From a virus, in the IMG/VR virus record IMGVR_UViG_3300044680_000280, positions 248,001-312,000 of that record: 64,000 nucleotides of DNA, one strand, 5' to 3'. Shown in pieces: positions 1 through 7,770 of the stretch (position 1 is its first letter; each line of letters opens with the position of its first letter). Position numbers and translations under genes: made by a program. Below the pieces are notes generated by a model that did no database searches, was not told where the DNA came from, and was given only the letters and a program-made list of their open reading frames with translations.

Positions 1-42
1 GTAGGTCAGCAATTTCCTGACTTGAATCCATGAGTTTAGGAA

Positions 43-49
43 TACACCG
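43..49 (-). promoter_or_regulatory. GGTGTA-type promoter element (leftward)
   Basis: TACACCG on the + strand. It forms an inverted pair with the rightward copy 11 bp away, so transcription probably diverges from here. Any gene it drives lies to the left of the window. Confidence 0.45.
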
Positions 50-59
50 ATCGACCTCC

Positions 60-66
60 CGGTGTA
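60..66 (+). promoter_or_regulatory. GGTGTA-type promoter element
   Basis: CGGTGTA, 23 nt before the ATG at 90, with an AGAGGAG ribosome binding site between. One of the longer leaders in the series. Confidence 0.6.
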
Positions 67-89
67 TGACAAACAAGAGGAGTACAATC

Positions 90-467
90 ATGGAAGAAGA
101 GCAGACGAAGACAGAGGAAACGCCGAAACCCCCGAGCTTTTACCGCAAGCACACGTTCTCGGTAAAGGGTCCGGGACGCAAGGAAACGAGCGCCTATCTT
201 ATGTCAAGGCAAATTCTCCTACCTCATCCCGTGGGAAGGCAACCGCTGACGAAGGCGCAGATCGACAAGTACTTCACGGAAACTAGAAACCGCCGATTCC
301 CAGAGCAGCGCGTGGCCAACCTCGAGTTGGTGCAACGTCAGCTCGACAAGGACACACGACGTCGTGCCCGCCTGAAGTTGGAGGGTAATGTCGTTGGAAC
401 AGTATCCGCGACGAACCTAGACGAGAAGGTCTCGGGGGAAATTCAGACGATCGCGCAAGAGTCGTGA
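90..467 (+). CDS. Basic protein of unknown function, 125 aa
   Basis: I do not recognise a family. The protein is highly charged: an acidic N-terminus (residues 1-12) is followed by Lys/Arg-rich sequence, with clusters around residues 65-72 and 85-100, which would suit nucleic acid contact, though that is a guess. The ATG at 90 is chosen because it sits 9 nt after AGAGGAG and downstream of the CGGTGTA element at 60-66; an upstream in-frame ATG at 30 would lie before the promoter. Its stop TGA overlaps the GTG start of the next gene, so the two are probably translated together. Confidence 0.75.
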   Translation: MEEEQTKTEETPKPPSFYRKHTFSVKGPGRKETSAYLMSRQILLPHPVGRQPLTKAQIDKYFTETRNRRFPEQRVANLELVQRQLDKDTRRRARLKLEGNVVGTVSATNLDEKVSGEIQTIAQES

Positions 468-751
468 TTTCCGAACGCCCGTTACCTGAACCTTGGTGGG
501 TCTACATTATCCAGGGGTCAGGTAACGGGCGTCTCTATACCGGCATCGCGAAGAACGTTGACAAACGACTGAAAGCCCACAACACGGGACGTGGGGCTAA
601 GTTCACTCGAATCGGCGGCCCGTGGTTCTGTATCTACAGAAAGGAGTATCCCTCACACGGGGACGCCATCCGAGAAGAGATACGAATTAAAAAGCTGACC
701 CGGGCGCAGAAGTTTCAACTGGCTCAAAGACCTCAAAGTCCTCTTCGATAG
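464..751 (+). CDS. GIY-YIG nuclease domain protein (UPF0213/YhbQ-like)
   Basis: A 95-aa protein, about the full length of the UPF0213 (YhbQ) group of stand-alone GIY-YIG proteins. The V-Y-I-I motif at residues 13-16 and L-Y-T-G-I at 24-28 match the GIY and YIG strands, followed by an Arg (K-R-L-K-A-H) and a late conserved Glu (E-E-I-R-I-K-K-L). It is predicted to cut or process DNA ends; family members are poorly characterised. It starts at GTG 464, overlapping the upstream stop by GTGA. Its 3' end overlaps the convergent methyltransferase gene by about 65 bp. Confidence 0.8.
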   Translation: MISERPLPEPWWVYIIQGSGNGRLYTGIAKNVDKRLKAHNTGRGAKFTRIGGPWFCIYRKEYPSHGDAIREEIRIKKLTRAQKFQLAQRPQSPLR

Positions 752-2315
752 TCATTGCCATGTTGCGTTTGATCTCCGCAATCTTGTGTTTGGCAAAAAC
801 TCTCTTCGTTGCCAACTTGTGAAATTTGGGGTCTCGCTCGATTCCGATGAACTGACGGTTCTCTTCTGTAGCCGCCAGGCACGTCGTACCCGACCCGCAG
901 TAAGGATCGAGAACGACTCCTCCGACCGGCGTGACCAACTTGACGAGGTATTTCATCAGAGAAATAGGTTTTACGGTTGGGTGAAAGTTGGCTTCCTTAG
1001 GCACGTAATCGAGGTGCTCCAAGTACTTCTCTGGGATGTACTGAACGACCCACTCTTCGACCGCGCGCCCTGACTCCAAGGAGAAAGACGTGTCGAGACT
1101 GTCGTCACCCGGATTGAGGGCCAACATATTTCCTAGGGTCGCCTCCTCGATCTCAAAAAGGAGCTCTTCCGAGACGTCTTCTTTGACAATGTGCTCCTTG
1201 AGCTTGCTCTTCGGGAGACCCTCATTGCGTTCCTCCCTTGACGCTTTCGCCGCATAGAAGAACGGGGCCGCCGGCATAAACTGAACGAAGAAGCGAGCCA
1301 TACCGCCCGCATCTTTCGCAGAAGCACTTTGGGCATTCATTGTGGCGACCGGGCAACCCTCGACACATGCATAAAGGGCGACTTCTTCCTTGCCCTCGGC
1401 ATCGCCTGTCTTCATGCTCGTGTACGCATGACCCGCCCCGTGACCGAAGGGCTTCATGCCGTCATCGAATCGATTGATGATCGGGGCATCCACCTTCGCC
1501 GTCCCCGTCTGAGTGCATCCCTCCGCATGGGTGAGAACCGCGTTTGCTGGCCAACGGCCGCCCTCCTTGACGTCGTTGGCGCCCGAAAGATCGCTACTGT
1601 TCTTCCAGGAGTTGCCGAGAGACCCACCCTTTGCCTTGAGGGCGGAGACCATAGCCCTGTGCTGCTCGAGGTCTTTGGCGTTCGCGTGCTTCACCCGCGT
1701 CCCGTCGATGTTGATTCCACCCGTTCCCGTCTGGACAATCTGATCAGCAAGGGTGCCGCTGAACGGCTTCCGCATGCAAAGGATGGGCTCCCAAGCCGGT
1801 TTCAGCGCCGTACCGTACCCCTCAAACTGGTCCGCCCTGGCGAGCAGTTTGGCCTTCAGCTCCGGGTCTTCCGCAACCGCGGCCCGCTTGCGTAACTCCT
1901 TGGAAATGTTCATGGACTTGGGAAAGCCTTGCGCTTGAATCCATTGTAGGCAAGGGGATCCAAAGTACGACGAAATGGTGTCTCGGTTGTCGAACCCTGC
2001 GGCTCGGAGTCCGATGCTCATGACGTCCCAGGTTCGAGTCGAAGCGAAGCTCAAAACGTAGCCCCCTGGCTTGAGCACGCGGAGGCACTCACGCCAAACG
2101 GGCACGGAGGGGATGTCCCACTTGTAAGACATGAAGTCCCCGCCCATGTCGAGCGTCGACCCGCGAAGGTACGCTTCAATGTCCTCCTTCGTTGGCTCCC
2201 TCGTGCCCATCCCGTAGGGGGGATCCGTCACAATACTGTCGACGGAGTTGTCAGGAAGGGTCTTCAGAACTTCGAGGCAGTCACCATTAAGTATGACATT
2301 GGTGGACTCGGACAT
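687..2315 (-). CDS. DNA N6-adenine/N4-cytosine methyltransferase
   Basis: 542 aa. The catalytic motif D-P-P-Y appears at residues 32-35 and the S-adenosylmethionine motif D-P-Y-C-G-S-G-T near residue 468, so motif IV precedes motif I as in beta-class amino-methyltransferases. A roughly 300-residue middle region carries the likely target recognition domain. It should methylate adenine N6 or cytosine N4 in DNA. No restriction endonuclease lies beside it, so it is probably an orphan enzyme protecting phage DNA from host restriction or marking it for regulation. The target site cannot be read from sequence. Confidence 0.9.
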   Translation of the reverse strand: MSESTNVILNGDCLEVLKTLPDNSVDSIVTDPPYGMGTREPTKEDIEAYLRGSTLDMGGDFMSYKWDIPSVPVWRECLRVLKPGGYVLSFASTRTWDVMSIGLRAAGFDNRDTISSYFGSPCLQWIQAQGFPKSMNISKELRKRAAVAEDPELKAKLLARADQFEGYGTALKPAWEPILCMRKPFSGTLADQIVQTGTGGINIDGTRVKHANAKDLEQHRAMVSALKAKGGSLGNSWKNSSDLSGANDVKEGGRWPANAVLTHAEGCTQTGTAKVDAPIINRFDDGMKPFGHGAGHAYTSMKTGDAEGKEEVALYACVEGCPVATMNAQSASAKDAGGMARFFVQFMPAAPFFYAAKASREERNEGLPKSKLKEHIVKEDVSEELLFEIEEATLGNMLALNPGDDSLDTSFSLESGRAVEEWVVQYIPEKYLEHLDYVPKEANFHPTVKPISLMKYLVKLVTPVGGVVLDPYCGSGTTCLAATEENRQFIGIERDPKFHKLATKRVFAKHKIAEIKRNMAMTIEEDFEVFEPVETSAPGSAF

Positions 2316-2325
2316 ACCGAATCCA

Positions 2326-3159
2326 CTACACCGTCATCGTGCGCTCCTCGTGAACGAATTTCATGAGCACCGTCTTGATCTTGGGTTCGTAGATGGCTTT
2401 CCACGACTTGTAGGGCGCCTTGAGACCCTCCGCCTTGAGGTGGGGCAGCATGACGTCTTCCGTCTGCGCATGAGCCTTGAATCCGAGAATCTCAGCCGGA
2501 GTGTACCCCTCCATGAGGAGGTCGAGGTACAGGGGAGCGTCCGGATGCACGTGTTGCAGTGCCTGTCGGACCTTCGGAAGCACACTGGTCGGTAGATTGT
2601 GGTAGAAGTTTGCTTCGGACTCTGGGTCCCCCATCTGCATCGTGGGGTTTCCCTCCTCGTCGGTGTTGTCGATGGACGGACCGAAGTCATACTTCTTGCG
2701 CTTCGTCTTCTGAATGTCCGAGAGGACAACGTAGTTCAAGCTCTTCAAGAGGTACCTGAACACCTCTCCCAGCTTCGCCCCCTCCCTCAGCTCTTTCCAC
2801 CCACCTTCGACCACGAAGGCGAATAGCCAATTCGAGATAGCGACGTCGACTAACTGCTCGGAGTGGTATTTGGCGAGCAGACTCTTTCGGAGGTCCGCAG
2901 CAAAACCCCGAAGGTAATCCGCAGGAAGGAGTTTCGTCGGGTCCTTGTGCTGATCCACCGGAAATTCAAGTGCCGGCTTCCCGTGGATGTCGGGCAAGTC
3001 CTGAATCTTCTTGCGGATAAAAATGACCCCTAAAGATCGGCCGAGAGCCTGGAGTTCCACTCCTGAGAGGGACGCGATTACGTAAGCCAGTCGCATCCCG
3101 AGCGGGAGCGATGCAAAGATAGCTCGGGTTACACGTACCCCCCGACTTCGTACTTCCAT
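2326..3159 (-). CDS. Putative sigma-like protein, 277 aa
   Basis: No clear family match by eye. The overall plan (helical, basic, a W-containing helix around residues 110-120, and a helix-turn-helix-like end with G-Y-T-P-A-E-I-L-G-F near residues 218-227) resembles a diverged sigma factor with a region-4-like C-terminus. It lies 35 bp downstream of the better sigma candidate on the same strand. The ATG at 3159 has only a weak ribosome binding site; Met22 is an alternative start. It could instead be an unrelated DNA-binding protein. Confidence 0.5.
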   Translation of the reverse strand: MEVRSRGVRVTRAIFASLPLGMRLAYVIASLSGVELQALGRSLGVIFIRKKIQDLPDIHGKPALEFPVDQHKDPTKLLPADYLRGFAADLRKSLLAKYHSEQLVDVAISNWLFAFVVEGGWKELREGAKLGEVFRYLLKSLNYVVLSDIQKTKRKKYDFGPSIDNTDEEGNPTMQMGDPESEANFYHNLPTSVLPKVRQALQHVHPDAPLYLDLLMEGYTPAEILGFKAHAQTEDVMLPHLKAEGLKAPYKSWKAIYEPKIKTVLMKFVHEERTMTV

Positions 3160-3194
3160 CCTAAGAGTGTTGGGCGAATGAAAGGAAAACCGCT

Positions 3195-4322
3195 TCAGGC
3201 CATCGACGAGACGAAGATGTTTTCCTCTGCCAATTCCACATCTTCCTCAATGGTTACCGACTCTTCCATCAGGTCGTCGGTAATGACCTGATCCTCGGCA
3301 CCCGGAGTAGGACGCATTTGAATCTGTCGACGCTCGCGGGCGATGCGGACCCAAGGACGGAGCAGACGTTGAGTGAGGCGGAGGTCATCCGGAGATAGCT
3401 CGAGCTTGCGGACAGCTTCCTCGATGTCGTACCCTTCATTGATGAACTCGAAGATCTCTTCCGCACGGGCGGCGGCGGGACTCTTGGAGATCTCCCGGAG
3501 CAGAAGGCTGAGTTCGGCACGGGCTTCTTGATTGCAGGGGGTCTTATCCGGCAGTCGGCTTTCCCAGGAGAGGGAGTCCTCGACGAGCGGGCGGAGCTCC
3601 TGGAAGGTGTCCCAAACGCGCTCCTTGTTGTGTCGCTCCTCACCTCGGCAAAAGTTCTTGAAGCGATTGTGCACCGTCTTTGAAAGGTAGTTCTGAAAAT
3701 GCCGCCGGCTCTTGGGGACGATCGTGTTGTGGTCGAGCATGACCGCGTCCTCGAAGTACTCCATCTCACCGAGTCGAATGACCGCCGCGAGATTGTAGGT
3801 AGTGTGCTTGGAGTCCGCCTTGCCCTTCAAAGGAAGGACCATCCAAGGCTCCCGGGGAACCGTCGCAACGAACGTCTTGATCGCGTCACGAAACCGTTCC
3901 CACGTGATTCCAAGGGCCTTGTGGGCTTGTTCCCCGGTGATCGTCTCCGGAACGACGACGTTGCTCTGCTCGAGAAATCGTTCGATCGCGCGGGCTTGCT
4001 TCAGTTGGAGAAAGATCTCCTGAACGATGTCACGCGTTCGGCTGTTCGCCGTGACCTTGTTGTAACGACTGATCAGGTGAACGACGAGGGCGCCGTAGAG
4101 GCGAATGAACTGGTCGTACACTTCGCGCTTGTCGAGAGACCGTATGTCGAAAATGGCCTGAATGTAGTCAGCGTAAATCGGGTCGAACGTTTCGGATTCC
4201 ACCTCGGAGCTTCGATGTCGTCGAACCTTTCGAATTCCTGTGATCTCGTCTTGGAAATCCTCCGCATCAGGTGCGTCGGGGGTGAGATTGACGACGTTCG
4301 AGGCTTGGTTTCGAATTGACAT
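3195..4322 (-). CDS. Putative ECF-like RNA polymerase sigma factor, 375 aa
   Basis: Residues about 70-115 (Y-D-Q-F-I-R-L-Y-G-A-L-V followed by D-I-V-Q-E-I-F-L-Q-L) resemble sigma region 2, the -10 recognition helix plus the V-Q-E-x-F signature of ECF factors. A second match, residues about 210-240 (F-Q-N-Y-L-S-K-T-V-H-N-R), resembles the following helix, with an insertion of about 90 residues between them. A region-4-like helix-turn-helix with S-P-D-D-L-R-L lies near residues 305-335. The tail is acidic. It is a candidate for recognising the GGTGTA elements spread over the window. Confidence in the sigma call is moderate; the gene itself is firm. Confidence 0.65.
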   Translation of the reverse strand: MSIRNQASNVVNLTPDAPDAEDFQDEITGIRKVRRHRSSEVESETFDPIYADYIQAIFDIRSLDKREVYDQFIRLYGALVVHLISRYNKVTANSRTRDIVQEIFLQLKQARAIERFLEQSNVVVPETITGEQAHKALGITWERFRDAIKTFVATVPREPWMVLPLKGKADSKHTTYNLAAVIRLGEMEYFEDAVMLDHNTIVPKSRRHFQNYLSKTVHNRFKNFCRGEERHNKERVWDTFQELRPLVEDSLSWESRLPDKTPCNQEARAELSLLLREISKSPAAARAEEIFEFINEGYDIEEAVRKLELSPDDLRLTQRLLRPWVRIARERRQIQMRPTPGAEDQVITDDLMEESVTIEEDVELAEENIFVSSMA

Positions 4323-4373
4323 TTTAGTGGTTCTCCGATTTGTACCCGAAAGGTGGCCAACACACGGGCGTAT

Positions 4374-4379
4374 GGTGTA
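4374..4379 (+). promoter_or_regulatory. GGTGTA-type promoter element
   Basis: ATGGTGTAAG; 17 nt before the ATG at 4397 with AAGAAGAG between. Confidence 0.6.
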
Positions 4380-4396
4380 AGTTTAAGAAGAGCAAG

Positions 4397-5014
4397 ATGG
4401 ACCTAAGTACTCTGACGAACTACGATATTCCTTGGACTCCATTTGGAGATGAGGAGTTCAACGTGACCCAAGATCCCGAGGAGATGCTTCTCGAGTTGGA
4501 TGCGTTGAATGCGGCGGCAAATGTAGTCGAAGGACGAACCTCCGCCAACGGCGTCCGTGACTTCATTCGCTCCGTGCTGAACAAGCGCTCTACCTCTCCC
4601 GACATTGAAAACATTCTGGTGACCAGCGCCATGACCCGCGTAGCGGGTCTCGCGGTGAGTCCCGTCTCCTCTATGCTCCAACCAACGAACTGGGCGAAGA
4701 GGGTTGCTCAAACGGTTGCCATAGCGTGGATCGGATGGGCATCCGGTCAAGTAAATACAACCGAGACCCTTTTGAAAAAACTCCGAAATGAGCAACGGAC
4801 AGAAGAGTATGTACAAGAAAGCTCCGGAGCAGTCAACCTGATGTCGCTATATTTTTGGGCGGGCGCCGTAGAAGCGCTGGCCCAGGAAGATCTGTCGACT
4901 TCAAAGAGGCTCTGGAAGAGATCACTCGAGGTTGGAAGCACCTTCGGAACGAGTTCCAGCCTCCTCGTTCAGTGGTCGTACACTGCAAGTTTCTTCCCTA
5001 TGCTGGCCCCGTAG
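4397..5014 (+). CDS. Protein of unknown function, 205 aa
   Basis: Not recognised. Mostly helical, with an acidic N-terminal third (several E-E and D-P-E-E stretches) and a more hydrophobic middle around residues 85-130 that is not convincing as a membrane segment. The ATG at 4397 is preferred over the in-frame ATG at 4340 because the promoter element sits at 4374-4379. The stop codon TAG lies inside a GC-rich hairpin (GGCCCC, GTA, GGGGCC at 5004-5018). Confidence 0.7.
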   Translation: MDLSTLTNYDIPWTPFGDEEFNVTQDPEEMLLELDALNAAANVVEGRTSANGVRDFIRSVLNKRSTSPDIENILVTSAMTRVAGLAVSPVSSMLQPTNWAKRVAQTVAIAWIGWASGQVNTTETLLKKLRNEQRTEEYVQESSGAVNLMSLYFWAGAVEALAQEDLSTSKRLWKRSLEVGSTFGTSSSLLVQWSYTASFFPMLAP

Positions 5015-5080
5015 GGGCCCTGCCTTCGGGAACCGTTGCCGTTCCATCGTGTCGTGTCGGGCCCCCTTCGGGGCCGTTAT
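5004..5080 (+). terminator. Paired GC-rich hairpins after the 4397 gene
   Basis: Two hairpins with near identical stems, GGCCCC-GTA-GGGGCC and then GGCCCC-CTTC-GGGGCC, the second followed by a modest T-rich stretch (GTTATCTGTTTG). Likely the end of the upstream transcript. Confidence 0.55.
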
Positions 5081-5147
5081 CTGTTTGTCTTCGAGGTACT
5101 GTTCTCTACGGGACTGTTTCTACGGTCGTTGTTTGAATCGTGGTTGT

Positions 5148-5183
5148 TTGTGTTGTTGCGGTTGCGGTTGCGGTTGTTACGAT
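5148..5183 (+). repeat. GTTGCG hexanucleotide microsatellite
   Basis: Short run of GTTGTT/GTTGCG units in the gene-free stretch before the folded RNA. Nothing else recognisable is seen between 5080 and 5290. Confidence 0.6.
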
Positions 5184-5298
5184 CATCATCAGTGACATCA
5201 GAACCTCACCCATCCGTTCTCTCTTATATTTGATACCATCTAACCAACTGTGATCCCTGAGGATACATTGGATCGAAGATCTCCACAGGTGGAACAAT

Positions 5299-5469
5299 GA
5301 TGTCCCACCTCTATAAGGTCGCTACCTGGACGTTCCGCTCCTTCCCGTGAGGGAAAGAGAAGGCCAGCCTGACTTGGGGATGTGTTGCTACGAGTGAGCA
5401 TTCGCGTCTCACTGTAGGACCGTAACTCCGGTACGTCAAGCTCTTACCTTTTAGGTGAGGTGGGACATC
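5299..5469 (+). ncRNA. Candidate structured non-coding RNA A (about 171 nt)
   Basis: A perfect 13-bp stem (5299-5311 with 5457-5469, GATGTCCCACCTC and its complement) closes a 145-nt interior holding at least five hairpins: AGGT/ACCT at 5316-5327; TTCCC-GTGA-GGGAA at 5342-5355, whose GTGA loop is a GNRA tetraloop only if the + strand is transcribed; CTAC-AGTGAG/CTCACT-GTAG at 5388-5417; ACCG/CGGT at 5419-5432; CTTACCT/AGGTGAG at 5443-5459. No open reading frame uses it. A separate promoter element follows at 5499. It matches no RNA family I can name (not RNase P, tmRNA or 6S by motif). Confidence 0.7.
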
Positions 5470-5498
5470 GACAGAGAACTCTTGGAAGGGTAGCCTCT

Positions 5499-5504
5499 GG
5501 TGTA
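5499..5504 (+). promoter_or_regulatory. GGTGTA-type promoter element
   Basis: CTGGTGTAAGG, 12 nt before the ATG at 5517; leaderless or nearly so. Confidence 0.65.
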
Positions 5505-5516
5505 AGGAATCTCATC

Positions 5517-5834
5517 ATGATGACGTTACTGGAATTCTCGGATGTGAATGGGAAACCCCAGGTTAAGATCGATCTTCCGCCGCTTCTCATGGGATCGAAG
5601 GTGCGGTTGCACCTTAGTCTTCAGCGTACGAGTGGGGCTCGAAATGAGATCCTCGTCGTTGACGGACAGTTTCGAGTCGCTGCGGTCGGTGTAGATGCAG
5701 GATGTTCTCCACAGAGACAGGTGGTTTCCGTGGAATCTCTGAACGTCACCCCGACGTGGCGGTCGATCAAGAAAACAGTTGAATGGAGGCGTGCGCTTCC
5801 CCCTGTGAGGGCTCCGCGCACGATTGTTGAATGA
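5517..5834 (+). CDS. Protein of unknown function, 105 aa
   Basis: Not recognised. Beta-rich sequence with alternating hydrophobic residues; a small globular beta protein is likely. The start is set by the promoter element 12 nt upstream; a second ATG follows at once. The stop overlaps the next ATG (ATGA), so it is coupled to the 5831 gene. Confidence 0.65.
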   Translation: MMTLLEFSDVNGKPQVKIDLPPLLMGSKVRLHLSLQRTSGARNEILVVDGQFRVAAVGVDAGCSPQRQVVSVESLNVTPTWRSIKKTVEWRRALPPVRAPRTIVE

Positions 5835-6136
5835 GGATCACACCGATTGAACCGGAGGCTCTACGGGGTCTTCCACGCACGATCTCGATGGGAGGAACGA
5901 AGCACGTCTCGGTCTACCACGGGACGCCCCTCGAGATGGTCCGCAGCATGGCTTCTGAGATGGGGTTGGGTACGGACGTACACGAAGCCGTCTCCACACT
6001 ACTAGACGCTCTGGGGCGCAACCGCGGCGTTCTGATCGCCATCCCTGAGGATGCTCCCGAGGACGTCGTCGCAACCCTCTTCGTTTACGCGCTCCTCGAC
6101 TCGGGTGTCTCTCGGGCGGTTACGGCTGAGAGCTGA
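5831..6136 (+). CDS. Protein of unknown function, 101 aa
   Basis: Not recognised. The ATGA overlap with the upstream gene suggests a two-gene operon. Residues about 35-65 look helical and the end (V-V-A-T-L-F-V-Y-A-L-L) is hydrophobic but short for a membrane segment. Its 3' end overlaps the convergent dCTP deaminase gene by 17 bp. Confidence 0.65.
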   Translation: MRITPIEPEALRGLPRTISMGGTKHVSVYHGTPLEMVRSMASEMGLGTDVHEAVSTLLDALGRNRGVLIAIPEDAPEDVVATLFVYALLDSGVSRAVTAES

Positions 6137-6749
6137 ACATTTTGAACGCCTGGGACTCTACAGGTCCCTCTGCGAGGTTTTCCTTGTACTTCCCAGTCTG
6201 TGAGTACAATTTTTCAACCTCACCCGAAATAGTGTGGAAACGAACCTGACCGATTCTCATGCCAGGGTATAGACGTACGGGGTAAGTGCAGGTAACCTCT
6301 AAAGTTAGCTGACCCGAAAACCCGGGGTCACAGAAGCCAGCGGTTTCATGGATGCTCACAAAAAGTCGCCCGATACTGCTCTTTCCGTCGAGCACGGGGA
6401 CAAACTCGTCGGTGCTGATCCGCTCCTTAGTGTGCATCAAGTAGCCGATCCCGGGTTTCAGGACCCAACCCTCGACTGGGTCGATCCTGAACCGACGGAT
6501 CTTGTTCGGCTTCCGAACGTCGAGGATGGCGGACTTAAAGCCATAGATGGGAACGAGGTTTCGACCGTCGGGGACCTCGTCAGCACCAGACGGAAGCGAG
6601 TAAGTTACAGCCTCGTACACCGCGACGTGCTCACCGAGGGTGACGTCGTAGCTCGTGGGGTTGACCTGGTCGGGGTCGAACGGGTCGATTTTGATACGAA
6701 ACTCGCTAATCGCGTTAAGAATGCCCCGATCGGAGAGAATGCCGTCCAT
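6120..6749 (-). CDS. dcd: dCTP deaminase
   Basis: Converts dCTP to dUTP in the cytoplasm, feeding dTMP synthesis. The family core is clear: G-K-S-S-I-G-R, then H-E-T-A-G-F-C-D-P-G-F-S-G with the catalytic Glu in T-L-E-V, and a C-terminal Y-S-Q-T-G-K-Y-K motif that closes over the nucleotide. 209 aa, normal for the trimeric dUTPase/Dcd fold. I place the start at 6749 because it lies 11 nt after the promoter element, the spacing seen elsewhere; 6758 is possible but only 2 nt away. With the dCMP deaminase at 30463 it gives two routes to deoxyuridine nucleotides. Confidence 0.92.
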   Translation of the reverse strand: MDGILSDRGILNAISEFRIKIDPFDPDQVNPTSYDVTLGEHVAVYEAVTYSLPSGADEVPDGRNLVPIYGFKSAILDVRKPNKIRRFRIDPVEGWVLKPGIGYLMHTKERISTDEFVPVLDGKSSIGRLFVSIHETAGFCDPGFSGQLTLEVTCTYPVRLYPGMRIGQVRFHTISGEVEKLYSQTGKYKENLAEGPVESQAFKMFSSQP

Positions 6750-6760
6750 GGTGTCCATAC

Positions 6761-6767
6761 TACACCG
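6761..6767 (-). promoter_or_regulatory. GGTGTA-type promoter element for dcd
   Basis: CGGTGTA on the - strand, 11 nt before the preferred dcd start. Confidence 0.65.
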
Positions 6768-6782
6768 CTCATCCCTCCCGAC

Positions 6783-6980
6783 ATGATCATATCCCACAGT
6801 ATCATGTTCGATTCCAGTGTCACCGCCCGGGTCTTTGTGAAGCGTTACTACCTCGAGCTGAGGCACCCGTGTCTGGTGGAGGACGAGGTGGTGCACATTG
6901 TGCTCCCAAAAAGTGACTTTGAGGCCGCGAGTTTACTTGCCGCCGACCTCAACGGGAGCATACTCTATGCAGAATGGTAG
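6783..6980 (+). CDS. Small protein of unknown function, 58-65 aa
   Basis: An open frame between dcd and deformylase whose sequence (V-F-V-K-R-Y-Y-L-E-L-R, then V-V-H-I-V-L-P) looks like a small alpha/beta protein. The start may be 6783 or Met at 6804; neither has a clear ribosome binding site. Its stop TAG overlaps the deformylase ATG (ATGGTAG), which argues it is translated. Confidence 0.5.
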   Translation: MIISHSIMFDSSVTARVFVKRYYLELRHPCLVEDEVVHIVLPKSDFEAASLLAADLNGSILYAEW

Positions 6981-7492
6981 ATACGTTGTCATTACGTTAC
7001 TGGCCGGACCCGGTGCTGAACAAAAAGTGCGCTGAGGTTCCGGAGGTCACCGACGAGATCCGTGCCGTTGCCAAGGGCATGCTTGACATCATGTACAAGC
7101 AGGGCGGAATCGGTCTGGCGGCCCCGCAAGTCGGGCGACTCATCCGGATGATCGTCGTGGACGTTTGGTGGCCGAAAACGGGCGCGCGAAATCCCCGGGT
7201 CTTCATCAATCCACTACTGACACTGGGCGAGGAGAAGGAACGAGCTCGCGAGGGTTGTCTATCCCTCCCGGGTATCACGGACTTTGTCACGAGATCAAAG
7301 AGTGTTCAGGTTCACGCGCTGGATGAGCATGGCAAGCCCGTCATGCAACACGCGGACGGACTTCTTGCGGTTTGCCTCCAGCACGAGTGTGAGCACCTCG
7401 ACGGTATCACGCTTGTCGAGCACATGGGGCGGGCGAACCGTCGGATCCTAAAAAAGCAAATGCAGTCCAAGCGACCGCCCCGTCCGGTGTAA
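6974..7492 (+). CDS. def: Peptide deformylase
   Basis: Removes the formyl group from the N-terminal Met of new proteins. All three metal-site motifs are visible: G-I-G-L-A-A-P-Q-V-G (residues 46-55), E-G-C-L-S-L-P-G (93-100, with the Cys ligand) and Q-H-E-C-E-H-L-D-G (136-144, where most enzymes read H-E-x-D-H). 172 aa, near normal length, so not one of the short phage forms lacking the C-terminal helix. Phage deformylases often act on photosystem or virion proteins; the target here is unknown. Its stop TAA is part of the next promoter element. Confidence 0.93.
   Translation: MVDTLSLRYWPDPVLNKKCAEVPEVTDEIRAVAKGMLDIMYKQGGIGLAAPQVGRLIRMIVVDVWWPKTGARNPRVFINPLLTLGEEKERAREGCLSLPGITDFVTRSKSVQVHALDEHGKPVMQHADGLLAVCLQHECEHLDGITLVEHMGRANRRILKKQMQSKRPPRPV
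7485..7491 (+). promoter_or_regulatory. GGTGTA-type promoter element overlapping a stop codon
   Basis: CGGTGTAA supplies the TAA stop of deformylase; the ATG at 7506 follows 14 nt later. Confidence 0.65.
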
Positions 7493-7505
7493 TGCTAGGG
7501 ATACG

Positions 7506-7766
7506 ATGGAAAATTGGGTAAAGTTCCTCCTGTTCGTGGCCACGTACAGTACCGCGATGACGGAGTCGACTGAGGAGAGGCGATTAATAATCGCTGACGC
7601 GAGAAAGGTACCCTATAGCGTGAGCTCAGTCGGTCTCGCAGAGGACCGGGCCTACGACTTCGTACAGTGGGAGCTCGGATATAAGCCGTTACCCTCTTGG
7701 GCTCCAAAAAACATGGCTCCTGTGAGGATGCGAGTGTTTCCTGGAATGAGCGATAGGGGCTACTGA
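7506..7766 (+). CDS. Protein of unknown function, 86 aa
   Basis: Not recognised. The first 17 residues are hydrophobic (W-V-K-F-L-L-F-V-A-T-Y), perhaps a buried helix or weak membrane anchor. A W-rich, proline-containing C-terminal half follows. Position and start are fixed by the promoter element at 7485. Confidence 0.6.
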   Translation: MENWVKFLLFVATYSTAMTESTEERRLIIADARKVPYSVSSVGLAEDRAYDFVQWELGYKPLPSWAPKNMAPVRMRVFPGMSDRGY

Positions 7767-7770
7767 TTCC

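Noticed and set aside
786-2088. Long frames opposite and within the methyltransferase gene
   Set aside because: They mirror its codons (GC-rich shadow frames), lack ribosome binding sites and have Arg/Ser-rich unnatural composition.
2326-3159. Replication initiator as identity for the 277-aa protein
   Set aside because: No nucleotide-binding or catalytic motif; sigma-like reading is weak but better supported by position.
5299-5469. RNase P, tmRNA, 6S or GOLLD/ROOL identity for RNA A
   Set aside because: None of the conserved motifs I know are visible and the size fits poorly; no database search could be run.
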